A stretch of 64,000 nt of DNA from Clostridia bacterium. Its GTDB lineage: Bacteria; Bacillota; Clostridia; UMGS1840. This document shows positions 43,254-51,162 of the stretch, in pieces. The notes beneath the pieces were generated by a model. That model was not told the origin of the DNA and ran no database searches. It saw only the letters and a program-made list of their open reading frames with translations. Position 1 is the stretch's first letter. The number at the start of each line of letters is the position of its first letter. Where the stretch lies: the NCBI GenBank assembly GCA_017625695.1, contig JAGAKI010000023.1, positions 18,285 to 82,284 of the forward strand. Direction: 5' to 3'. The position numbers were made by a program, and so were the translations under genes.

Positions 43254-44168
43254 ATGTCCGTCTTGGAACAAGTTGTAACAGAATTTCTGACGTTTTTAAA
43301 AGAAACACGACAAATGAAAGAAAATACTGTAAAATCTTATGAAAGAGATGTGAAATCCTTTCTTTCTTTTTCATGCTGTAACAGCTTTGAAACCTGGGAA
43401 GAAACCGGAAACAGCTTTCCAGAATACATAGAGCAATTAAAAAGATGCAACCGTTCTGCTTCAACCATTTCCCGAAATATTGCATCTCTTCGCTGTTTTT
43501 TTCGATATCTGAAAGGGAAAAATCTGTTACAAAAAGACCCCTCTAAAGGGCAAAAATACGAACGGCTTCCCGCACAAGAAGAATCTTATGAAGCTCTGCT
43601 GACCACCGACGAAGTAGACCGTCTGATCAGTCTTTCCAAAACCGAAGACATTAAGGGTTACCGGGACTGTGCCATATTGGAAACGCTATATGCCACCGGG
43701 TTAAAAGTGGGAGATTTTTTAAACCTGACCATTTCCGATTTGCATCTGAAAGAAGGCTATCTTACGGTTACAGCCGACGGACATACTCGTTATGTACCGC
43801 TGTATAAAGGAGCGTTAACCGCTATCCGGAACTATTTAAAACATTCCCGGAAATATCTGATTTCAAAACCGGGAACCGATGTTTTGTTTCTCAATCAGAA
43901 CGGGCTTCCCCTTTCCCGCCAAGGTCTATGGAAGCTGTTGAAAACCTACGCACAAAAAGCAGGGATTTCCAAAGAATTAACTCCTCATCTGTTCCGGCGG
44001 AGTATGGCAATGCATCTGGTGGAAAACGGAGCTGACCTTTCTGTGGTACAGGAACTTCTGGGACACAAAAACATCGAACTGACCAAACGGTATGTAAAAA
44101 ACTTTAAGCCGAAAATCATTTCCGATTATACCAGATATCATCCGAAATCCCACCCCGGGGATGCTTAG
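43254..44168 (+). CDS. XerD-like tyrosine recombinase with altered catalytic residues
   Basis: 304 residues with the Xer layout: N-terminal SAM-like domain (about 5-90) and catalytic domain (about 110-295). The later active-site residues are normal: HLFR (His/Arg), LLGH and the Tyr in TKRYVKN. The first Arg is Lys (YATGLKVGDF where XerD has TGLRVSEL), and the beta-hairpin Lys region reads TADGHTRYVPL, so the usual Lys there seems to be Asp. The position just before dacF is like xerD in Bacillus, with drm and pupG lost between. Either an inactive or unusually working Xer protein, or the true copy lies elsewhere. A start at TTG 43263 is possible. Confidence 0.82.
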   Translation: MSVLEQVVTEFLTFLKETRQMKENTVKSYERDVKSFLSFSCCNSFETWEETGNSFPEYIEQLKRCNRSASTISRNIASLRCFFRYLKGKNLLQKDPSKGQKYERLPAQEESYEALLTTDEVDRLISLSKTEDIKGYRDCAILETLYATGLKVGDFLNLTISDLHLKEGYLTVTADGHTRYVPLYKGALTAIRNYLKHSRKYLISKPGTDVLFLNQNGLPLSRQGLWKLLKTYAQKAGISKELTPHLFRRSMAMHLVENGADLSVVQELLGHKNIELTKRYVKNFKPKIISDYTRYHPKSHPGDA

Positions 44169-44187
44169 TCACTTCTAAATCCCGGGG
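44153..44187. repeat. GC-rich inverted repeat between xerD-like gene and dacF
   Basis: CCCCGGGGAT (44153-44162) and ATCCCGGGG (44179-44187), overlapping the recombinase stop codon. It stands out in AT-rich surroundings. No T-run follows, so it is not a standard terminator. Confidence 0.5.
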
Positions 44188-44238
44188 CACGACATACAAT
44201 AGAACTAAAAAACATTTCCTATCGAAAGGATTTTACTT

Positions 44239-45372
44239 ATGAGACTTGCGAAACACAGTATATGTTGTTTGTTATGCTTTTTCATGTTGTTCTCCTCCTG
44301 TATCGTTATGGCAAAACCTACGCCGCCCGTACCGGAAGCCACTTCCTATCTTTTGATGGAAGCCTCTACCGGAGAAATCCTGGCAGCTCAGAATGAAACC
44401 GAACCTCGTGCCATTGCCAGCATCACCAAGCTGATGACGGTACTTCTGATTTTGGAAGAACTGGACAAAGGCAACATCTCTTTATCCGATCAGGTAACCG
44501 CCAGTCTGAAAGCCAATGAAATGGGCGGTTCGCAGATTTACCTCAAAGAAAACGAAGTGATGGATGTTGACACGCTGTTAAAATCCATTCTGGTTGCTTC
44601 TGCCAATGACTCCTGCGTAGCAATGGCAGAATACATTTCCGGAAGTGAAGAAGCCTTTGTCGAACGGATGAACCAAAGAGCAAACGAACTGGGACTAACT
44701 GCCACCGCATATAAAAATGTGCACGGACTGGATGAGGACGGTCACCATTCCTCTGCAAAAGATATCGCTATACTGGCAAGAGAAGTATTAAAACATGAAA
44801 CGGTGAGAAACTATACCGGTATCTGGCAGGAAAAAATCCGTAATGATACTTTTGAATTGACTAACACCAACAAGCTCATTCGTTTTTATGACGGTGCTAC
44901 CGGCTTAAAAACCGGCTCCACTACCAATGCAGGCTGTTGTCTGTGTGCAACCGCAAAACGAAACGGAATGGAACTGATTTCGGTTACTTTGAACTCTCCT
45001 ACCGATGCAATTCGTTTTACGGATGCAAAAAAACTGTTAGATTTCGGATTTTCCAATTATGCACTGACTCCCCTTGCCAAAACCAACGAGGTATTTGCTC
45101 AGGCAAATATCCGCTATGCAAAACAAGATACTGTTAACTTATATCCCAAAGAAAACTTACAGCTTCTCACCCTTAAAAACGAAACCCCGGACGTAACCCC
45201 CCGGGTAGAACTGTTTTCTGTGAAAGCTCCCCTTACCGGCGGAAGCGTATGCGGAAAGTTGGTATTTGAAGCCAACGGTGAAACTGTGAAAGAAACCGAC
45301 CTGATTGTAACCGAAGATATTGCGAAACAATCCTGGCTGGATACTGTAAAAGAATTTTTCAAGGTGATCTAA
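44239..45372 (+). CDS. dacF: D-alanyl-D-alanine carboxypeptidase (penicillin-binding protein 5 type)
   Basis: Secreted cell-wall enzyme that trims the last D-Ala from peptidoglycan stems. Signal peptide at about 1-25 (LCFFMLFSSCIVMAKP), then the serine peptidase S11 motifs ASITKLM (SxxK), VASANDS (SxN) and LKTGSTTNAG (KTG). A C-terminal PBP5_C-like beta domain (about 280-360) ends in a short amphipathic stretch (WLDTVKEFFKVI) that can attach to the membrane. AAAGGA precedes the ATG. It is followed without a gap by cls. Confidence 0.93.
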   Translation: MRLAKHSICCLLCFFMLFSSCIVMAKPTPPVPEATSYLLMEASTGEILAAQNETEPRAIASITKLMTVLLILEELDKGNISLSDQVTASLKANEMGGSQIYLKENEVMDVDTLLKSILVASANDSCVAMAEYISGSEEAFVERMNQRANELGLTATAYKNVHGLDEDGHHSSAKDIAILAREVLKHETVRNYTGIWQEKIRNDTFELTNTNKLIRFYDGATGLKTGSTTNAGCCLCATAKRNGMELISVTLNSPTDAIRFTDAKKLLDFGFSNYALTPLAKTNEVFAQANIRYAKQDTVNLYPKENLQLLTLKNETPDVTPRVELFSVKAPLTGGSVCGKLVFEANGETVKETDLIVTEDIAKQSWLDTVKEFFKVI

Positions 45373-46902
45373 TTGCAAAAGAAGCTCTCCGGATTTTTCT
45401 TCCGGAAAACCACAGCACTGGTAGTTCTGATTTTGTTACAACTTGCCATTCTCCTGCTTTCTCTTTGGCGAATGGCAAGGTTTTTTCCTTATGTCTATGG
45501 TGCTCTTTTGCTCATTAGTATTGTGGTTTTAGTGTGGCTGATTAATTCAGATACCAATCCTTCCTATAAGCTGGCATGGACCATTCCTATTTTGACGGTC
45601 CCTGTGTTCGGCGGCTTTTTTTATTTGCTGTTCGGAACCTCCAAAGTCAGCTCACGCTTAAAAAAAAGCAGAGAATGTCAACAGAAATTTAAAACTCTGT
45701 ACCTACAGCAAGACCCTATGGTGGCAGAAGAAATCAAAGCACTTCCTGCTGCTTTGCAGGTACAAATGAACTACGTGCAAAGTATAGGATATCCTGTCTA
45801 CTCCAATACGATGACGCAATTTTTCCCGTTGGGAGATGAAGTGTTTCCAAAAATGCTCCAGGAACTGGAAAAAGCCGAACAGTATATTTTTTTGGAATAT
45901 TTCATTATCTCTCAAGGGACTATGTGGAGCCAAATCGAAGCAATCCTGGCAAAAAAAGTGAAAGAAGGGGTAGAAGTCCGGGTGATTTATGATGATTGCG
46001 GCTCTTACGGACTGCTGCCGCCCAAGTTTGAACAGCGACTCAATGGACTTGGAATCAAATGCCGGATTTTTAATCCCCTGCACCCCAGTCTTACCATCAC
46101 CATGAACAACCGTGACCACCGTAAAATCCTGATTATTGACGGAAAAACAGGCTTTACCGGTGGGGTCAACATCGGGGATGAATACATCAACCAAATTAAC
46201 ATTCACGGTCACTGGAAAGATGCTGCAGTCATGTTCACCGGACAAGCTGTGAACACTCTCATCAGTTTGTTTTTTGAAATGTGGAATTTGATTCTGCCGG
46301 ATGACGATGACGTTTCCGGGTATTATCAGACCTTCCCGGAAGTCTCTCAATCGGACGGTTATCTTCAGCCGTATGGGTCCGACCCGTTCAGTGAAGATAA
46401 CGTAGGCGAAAACATTTATCTGAATCTGATTACCAAAGCCACCCGTGAAATTTTGATTATGACACCATATCTGATTATAGATAATGAACTGACAACCGCC
46501 TTATGTCTGGCAGCGAAAAACGGCACAACTGTCAAACTTCTGACTCCTCATATTGCAGACAAATGGTATGTGCATCTGATGACTTGTGCATCCTATCCCC
46601 AACTCATCAAGGCAGGGGTTGAAATCTATGAATATACTCCCGGATTTGTGCACAGCAAGGTATTTGTAATAGATGGAGAAATCGCTACTGTCGGGACGAT
46701 CAATTTGGATTACCGGAGTTTGTATCTGCATTTTGAATGTGGAACCATTCTCTACCGGACACAGGCTGTTTCACACATTCAGACTGATTACTATAAAACC
46801 CTGGAATGCTCTCAGAAAATTACTTTGGAAGATTATAACAAAATCCGTTGGTATCACCGGTTGTTTCAAAAACTCATCAAAGTATTTTCTCCCCTGATGT
46901 AA
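45373..46902 (+). CDS. cls: cardiolipin synthase
   Basis: Membrane phospholipase D-family enzyme that joins two phosphatidylglycerols. Two N-terminal membrane segments (about 12-32 and 36-56), a PLDc_N region, and two HKD motifs: NRDHRKILIIDGKTGFTGG and FVHSKVFVIDGEIATVGT. 509 residues, the usual length. The TTG start at 45373 directly follows the dacF stop, with AAGGTGAT 8 bases before it, so translation is coupled. Confidence 0.94.
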   Translation: MQKKLSGFFFRKTTALVVLILLQLAILLLSLWRMARFFPYVYGALLLISIVVLVWLINSDTNPSYKLAWTIPILTVPVFGGFFYLLFGTSKVSSRLKKSRECQQKFKTLYLQQDPMVAEEIKALPAALQVQMNYVQSIGYPVYSNTMTQFFPLGDEVFPKMLQELEKAEQYIFLEYFIISQGTMWSQIEAILAKKVKEGVEVRVIYDDCGSYGLLPPKFEQRLNGLGIKCRIFNPLHPSLTITMNNRDHRKILIIDGKTGFTGGVNIGDEYINQINIHGHWKDAAVMFTGQAVNTLISLFFEMWNLILPDDDDVSGYYQTFPEVSQSDGYLQPYGSDPFSEDNVGENIYLNLITKATREILIMTPYLIIDNELTTALCLAAKNGTTVKLLTPHIADKWYVHLMTCASYPQLIKAGVEIYEYTPGFVHSKVFVIDGEIATVGTINLDYRSLYLHFECGTILYRTQAVSHIQTDYYKTLECSQKITLEDYNKIRWYHRLFQKLIKVFSPLM

Positions 46903-46935
46903 AACTTATGATTCCCAAAAAGGCGGTGACAAGGT

Positions 46936-47583
46936 ATGAAAACAGGTATTTTTGCCGGAAAACAGACGCAGGAACTGGTTTCCTATCTGGAAGCAAATTT
47001 TTCAAAAGAAATCATTCTTTCGGTTCTGTTTTCGCAAGAAGATATTTCCGGATCCAACATAGAACTTATCATTTTGGAAGCATCACAGACTTCTCTGATT
47101 CCCACGCTGTTATCCCTGCCGAATCCGCCTATGGTAGTGGTAATGGGAAAAGGAAGTTCCCGTGAGAATCTCTGCTATCTTACAGACTTTTTCAGGGATT
47201 TTCCGAAATTCTTTAGTGAATTTGTTCCCCGTGAACCCACCGTAACCATTGTCAAAAACAATCAAAAATTTATGTACCGCCAAGCAGATATTGTTGCTGT
47301 TACCAACGATGTTCCTGTAACCATTCATCTTCGCAGCGGAAACAAAATTGTTCCTAATATAGGCTATCGCCAACTGTATACCAAGCTGTCTTCCAGATTC
47401 TTTTTCAAAGTTTCCAAAACAGCAATGGCGAACATTACATATGTAGCACAAATAACCCCTGATGCGGTGCTGATGGAAAACGGTCTCAGGCTTCCATTGA
47501 CTCCGGAAGAAAGACAAGCAGCAGAAAATGCATTCTATAAAATCAAATTTCAAGAAAATATTTCCCGACGGAAAAAACGCTAA
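46936..47583 (+). CDS. LytTR-domain DNA-binding protein with unusual N-terminal domain
   Basis: 215 residues. Residues about 110-205 are a LytTR DNA-binding domain (VTIVKNNQKFMYRQADIVAV, FFKVSKTAMANITYVAQI, GLRLPLTPEERQ). The first 100 residues alternate strands and helices like a receiver domain, but the phospho-acceptor Asp is not visible (LIILEASQTS at that place), so it may be a pseudo-receiver. No histidine kinase lies near. It follows cls by 33 bases and could regulate cell-envelope genes. Confidence 0.82.
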   Translation: MKTGIFAGKQTQELVSYLEANFSKEIILSVLFSQEDISGSNIELIILEASQTSLIPTLLSLPNPPMVVVMGKGSSRENLCYLTDFFRDFPKFFSEFVPREPTVTIVKNNQKFMYRQADIVAVTNDVPVTIHLRSGNKIVPNIGYRQLYTKLSSRFFFKVSKTAMANITYVAQITPDAVLMENGLRLPLTPEERQAAENAFYKIKFQENISRRKKR

Positions 47584-47627
47584 TCGCTGGCAATCGAAAA
47601 TAAATCTGAAAAAAATTGATTTTCTTC

Positions 47628-47656
47628 TTGCAATCACTTGATAAATGTGTTATAAT
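47628..47656 (+). promoter_or_regulatory. promoter of the second rpiR gene
   Basis: TTGCAA (47628-47633), 17 bases, TATAAT (47651-47656), about 57 bases before the start of the regulator. Confidence 0.75.
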
Positions 47657-47712
47657 TGTGATATTGTGTAAAAATAATCGGTTATACTCCGGGAAAGGAA
47701 ACGTAGAGCGCA

Positions 47713-48600
47713 ATGAATGTACTTGCCCGCATCAAGCAACAATATTCTGCTTTCAGCAAAAGTCAGCGACGGATTGCAGATTATGTTCTCAATCACTATG
47801 CCCAGGCTGCCAATATGACCGCCTCCAAACTGGCTGATACCGTTTCTGTTTCCGAATCCACCGTGGTACGGTTTGCCACCGGATTAGGCTATCTGGGATA
47901 TCCCGAATTCATCGATGCACTGCTGGAATACTCCCGCAGTGAATCTTCCATGTTAAAACGAATGGAATCCCTTTCTTTGGCACTGGAAAATCAGGATGTG
48001 CTGACCAAGGTGATTCATTCCGATATTGACAACTTAAAAACTTCTCTTCATAAAATCGACCGCAAAGGATTTGACGGCGCCGTAGATGCTCTGTTGCAAG
48101 CGAAGAATATCTATATTATCGGCTTCAGAAGCTCTGCCTGTTTGGCAAGTTTTTTAAGCTTTTACTGCAATCTGCTGTTTTCCAATGTGCGGCTGATTCA
48201 GACCAATTCTGTATCTGAAATGTTTGAACAGATTCTCCGGATTGAACAGGGAGATGTGGTGTTCGGTATCAGCTTTCCCCGCTATTCCAGAAGAACGGTG
48301 AAAGCAATGGAATTTGCAAAATCCCGCGGTGCTACCATTATCGCATTAACCGATAGTGAAAAATCTCCTATCGCACCGTTTTCTGACTGTCTGATGACAG
48401 CAAAAAGCGAAATGGTTTCCTGTGTGGATTCTCTGGTGGCTCCCTTTTCGGTTCTGAATGCATTCATTGTTAGCTTGGTACTTCGCAAACAAAACGATGT
48501 AGCAACGGCTTTTGAAGAACTGGAAAACATCTGGGAAGAATATGATGTGTACGATAAGCGGGAGCTTACGGACGAGAATCCGAACCATTTATCATTCTGA
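47713..48600 (+). CDS. RpiR/MurR-family transcriptional regulator
   Basis: 295 residues: HTH_6 domain (SKSQRRIADYVLNHYAQAAN, VSESTVVRFATGLGYLGYPE) and SIS domain (IYIIGFRSSACLASFLSF, VVFGISFPRYSRRTVKAMEF). The SIS loop has FPRYS rather than the usual SxSG, as in a subgroup of clostridial regulators. It heads the run leading to cmk and ispH-rpsA. Such proteins sit at this place in several Clostridia, to my memory. Target genes unknown. Confidence 0.9.
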   Translation: MNVLARIKQQYSAFSKSQRRIADYVLNHYAQAANMTASKLADTVSVSESTVVRFATGLGYLGYPEFIDALLEYSRSESSMLKRMESLSLALENQDVLTKVIHSDIDNLKTSLHKIDRKGFDGAVDALLQAKNIYIIGFRSSACLASFLSFYCNLLFSNVRLIQTNSVSEMFEQILRIEQGDVVFGISFPRYSRRTVKAMEFAKSRGATIIALTDSEKSPIAPFSDCLMTAKSEMVSCVDSLVAPFSVLNAFIVSLVLRKQNDVATAFEELENIWEEYDVYDKRELTDENPNHLSF

Positions 48601-48620
48601 CAGAAAGAAGCGGCTTTCCT

Positions 48621-49838
48621 ATGAGTAAAAAAGTGGCAGTTATCGGGGGTGGACCCGCCGGCGTGTTGGCAGCAGCCTTCAGTGCGAAAAACGGAAATGA
48701 AACCCTGTTGATAGAAAAGAATGAAAAACTCTTGAAAAAACTCTTTATTACAGGTAAAGGCAGATGTAATATCACCAACCGTTGCGATATCGGAGATTTT
48801 TTTCAGAACATTCCGGTTAATCCGGAATTCTTATACAGTGCCTTATATTCCTTCACCAATGAAGATATGATAAATCTACTGGAATCTGTGGGTGTTTCGG
48901 TGAAAACCGAACGTGGAAACCGGGTGTTCCCCACAACCGACCGTGCCGGCACCGTATGCGACGGACTTCGTCTGTTCTTAAAACAAAGCGGAGCAACCGT
49001 CCGCTTATGCACCACTGTGATTCAAATTGCAAAAAATCAAACTCATTTTGACATTATTACCCCGGACGAAATATTGTCCGGATTTGATAAAGTAATTGTA
49101 GCAACCGGCGGAAAATCTTATCCTGTGACCGGTTCTACCGGAGACGGCTACCGATTTGCCAAGCATTTCGGGCACACCATTACCCCTCTTTCGGGAAATT
49201 TAGTTCCTTTGGAAACCAAAGAAACCTTTGTATCCCAATTATCCGGATTATCTTTACGGAATGTATCTCTCCAGTTAAAAAACGAAAAAGGAAAACTGTT
49301 GTATCAAGATTTTGGAGAGATGATGTTTACCCACTTTGGAATTACGGGGCCACTGGTGATTTCAGCCAGTTCCCACTTGGCAGGAGAAAACTGCACCGTT
49401 CATCTGGATTTGAAATCCGCATTAACCGAAAAACAGTTGGATGAACGTCTGCTCCGGGATTTTTCCAAGTTTTCCAACAAAGCATTCCGAAATTCCCTCT
49501 TCGAGTTGCTTCCAAAAAGTCTGATTCCCGTAGTAGTGGAACAATCGGGCATTGACCCGGAAAAACAGTGTAATTCCATCACCAAAGAAGAACGTAAAAA
49601 ACTACTTTCCCTGTTGAAAGATTTCACGCTGCATATCACCAAAAAACGTCCCATTGAGGAAGCAATCATCACCTCGGGAGGTGTCTGTGTAAAAGAAATC
49701 AATCCCTCCACAATGGAATCCAAACTGATTCCGGGTTTGTATTTCTGCGGCGAAATGATTGATACTGACGCCTATACGGGAGGCTTCAATTTACAAATCG
49801 CATATTCTACCGGCTATCTTGCCGGAACAAATGTATAG
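48621..49838 (+). CDS. HI0933/YhiN-family FAD-dependent oxidoreductase (aminoacetone oxidase-like)
   Basis: 405 residues. N-terminal dinucleotide fold (VAVIGGGPAGVLAAAFSAKN, then LLIEKN), the family mark GKGRCNITNRC at about residue 50, VIVATGGKSYPVTGSTGDGY for FAD contact, and ITSGGVCVKEINPSTMESK near the C-terminus. The physiological substrate of the family is unclear. It is 20 bases after the rpiR gene and 14 before cmk, a neighbourhood found in Clostridia. Confidence 0.88.
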   Translation: MSKKVAVIGGGPAGVLAAAFSAKNGNETLLIEKNEKLLKKLFITGKGRCNITNRCDIGDFFQNIPVNPEFLYSALYSFTNEDMINLLESVGVSVKTERGNRVFPTTDRAGTVCDGLRLFLKQSGATVRLCTTVIQIAKNQTHFDIITPDEILSGFDKVIVATGGKSYPVTGSTGDGYRFAKHFGHTITPLSGNLVPLETKETFVSQLSGLSLRNVSLQLKNEKGKLLYQDFGEMMFTHFGITGPLVISASSHLAGENCTVHLDLKSALTEKQLDERLLRDFSKFSNKAFRNSLFELLPKSLIPVVVEQSGIDPEKQCNSITKEERKKLLSLLKDFTLHITKKRPIEEAIITSGGVCVKEINPSTMESKLIPGLYFCGEMIDTDAYTGGFNLQIAYSTGYLAGTNV

Positions 49839-49852
49839 AAAGGAGTTTCACT

Positions 49853-50536
49853 ATGAAACCCTATGTAGTAGCAATTGACGGTCCTGCCGGTGCCGGAAAA
49901 AGCACTCTGGCAAAGCGACTGGCAAAGGAGTTGAAAATTGCTTACATCGACACCGGTGCAATGTACCGTGCCTGTGCTTTATTTGCCATCGAATCCGGCA
50001 TCAATCCCAAAGTGGATTCCCCGAAACTCCGGGCACTGCTCTCTGATGCAGAACTGGATTTTCGCACTGTAAAAGGTGAGCAGCACATTTTCTTAAACAA
50101 TGTGGATGTTTCCCGCGAAATCCGGGAACCTCATATTTCCACCGGTGCTTCCGATATTTCCGCCCTCCCCTTTGTGAGGGACTTACTGGTCAGCAAACAA
50201 CGGGAAATGGCACAGGGCAAATCTGTCTTAATGGATGGACGTGATATCGGTACCAATGTGTTCCCTGATGCCGAAATCAAAATTTTTCTCACGGCACAAG
50301 TGGAAGAACGTGCCAAACGCAGATTTTTGGAACTGCAACAAAAAGGAGATTCTTCTTCTTTTGATACTGTTCTTTCAGAGATGATTGCCAGAGACGAACA
50401 AGACAAAAAACGTGCTTATGCTCCCCTAAAGCAAGCAGAAGATGCTCAGTTGATTGATACCACCGACCTCAACCCCGAAGAATCGTTTGAGGCACTGCTT
50501 TCTCACATTCAGAATCAATTGGACACCCTTTCGTAA
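49853..50536 (+). CDS. cmk: cytidylate kinase
   Basis: Phosphorylates CMP/dCMP. IDGPAGAGKSTLAKRLAKEL is the P-loop at residues 7-26, YIDTGAMYRACAL and MDGRDIGTNVFPDAE are nucleotide-binding motifs, and RDEQDKKRAYAPLKQA belongs to the LID. 227 residues is standard. AAAGGAG precedes the ATG. Confidence 0.96.
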   Translation: MKPYVVAIDGPAGAGKSTLAKRLAKELKIAYIDTGAMYRACALFAIESGINPKVDSPKLRALLSDAELDFRTVKGEQHIFLNNVDVSREIREPHISTGASDISALPFVRDLLVSKQREMAQGKSVLMDGRDIGTNVFPDAEIKIFLTAQVEERAKRRFLELQQKGDSSSFDTVLSEMIARDEQDKKRAYAPLKQAEDAQLIDTTDLNPEESFEALLSHIQNQLDTLS

Positions 50537-50549
50537 ACGAGGTGAGACG

Positions 50550-51146
50550 ATGTTATACCAAGTGGTAAGAGCTGCGGTCAAAACACTGTATTCTCTACTC
50601 TTTCGATATAGAATATCCGGGGAAGAAAATATTCCCAACGAAGGCGGCATCATTTTTTGCCCCAATCATATCAGCAACCACGATGCTATCACCGTTGCCA
50701 TTACACAAAAACGGCGACTGAGTTTTATGGGAAAGGATTCCTTATTTACCATTCCGGTTTTAGGATGGATTTTCAAGAAAATGGGAGCTTTTCCTGTCAA
50801 ACGAGGTACCGGCGATATCGGTGCCGTTAGAAAAGCCATCGAAATCGTTAACGCCGGAAATGCACTGGTAATGTTTCCTGAAGGCACCCGCAACAAAACC
50901 GGTGAGCTTCTGTTGGAATTCAAAACCGGTGCCGCATTGGTTGCAAAAAAAGGAAATGCAGTCATTGTTCCTATGGCAATTATCGGAAAATACCGCTTGT
51001 TTTCTACCATTACCATACAATTTGGAACTCCGGTTACCGCCGATGACTATGGGGAAAAGCCGGATTTACATCAAATGATGGCAGATGTACGCGAACAAGT
51101 GTCTCAGATGATTACAGACGGAGGTTCAAAAACAGTTTCCCGATAA
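50550..51146 (+). CDS. plsC: 1-acyl-sn-glycerol-3-phosphate acyltransferase
   Basis: Membrane enzyme making phosphatidic acid. PNHISNHDAI contains HX4D, KRGTGDIGAVRKA and FPEGTRNKTGELLEF are the further acyltransferase motifs, and VPMAIIGKYR is the fourth. The start at 50550, after GAGGTGA, gives 198 residues; the frame is open back into cmk but that part is not real. It is 13 bases after cmk and 16 before ispH. Confidence 0.92.
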   Translation: MLYQVVRAAVKTLYSLLFRYRISGEENIPNEGGIIFCPNHISNHDAITVAITQKRRLSFMGKDSLFTIPVLGWIFKKMGAFPVKRGTGDIGAVRKAIEIVNAGNALVMFPEGTRNKTGELLLEFKTGAALVAKKGNAVIVPMAIIGKYRLFSTITIQFGTPVTADDYGEKPDLHQMMADVREQVSQMITDGGSKTVSR

Positions 51147-51162
51147 GCTGTTATACGAAACT

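Noticed and set aside
43254..44168. Integrase of a mobile element
   Set aside because: No attachment site, transposase or phage genes nearby; position before dacF fits a resident Xer gene.
45703..46350. Minus-strand open frame of 215 codons inside cls
   Set aside because: Lies fully inside the cardiolipin synthase gene, opposite strand, with no recognisable domain.
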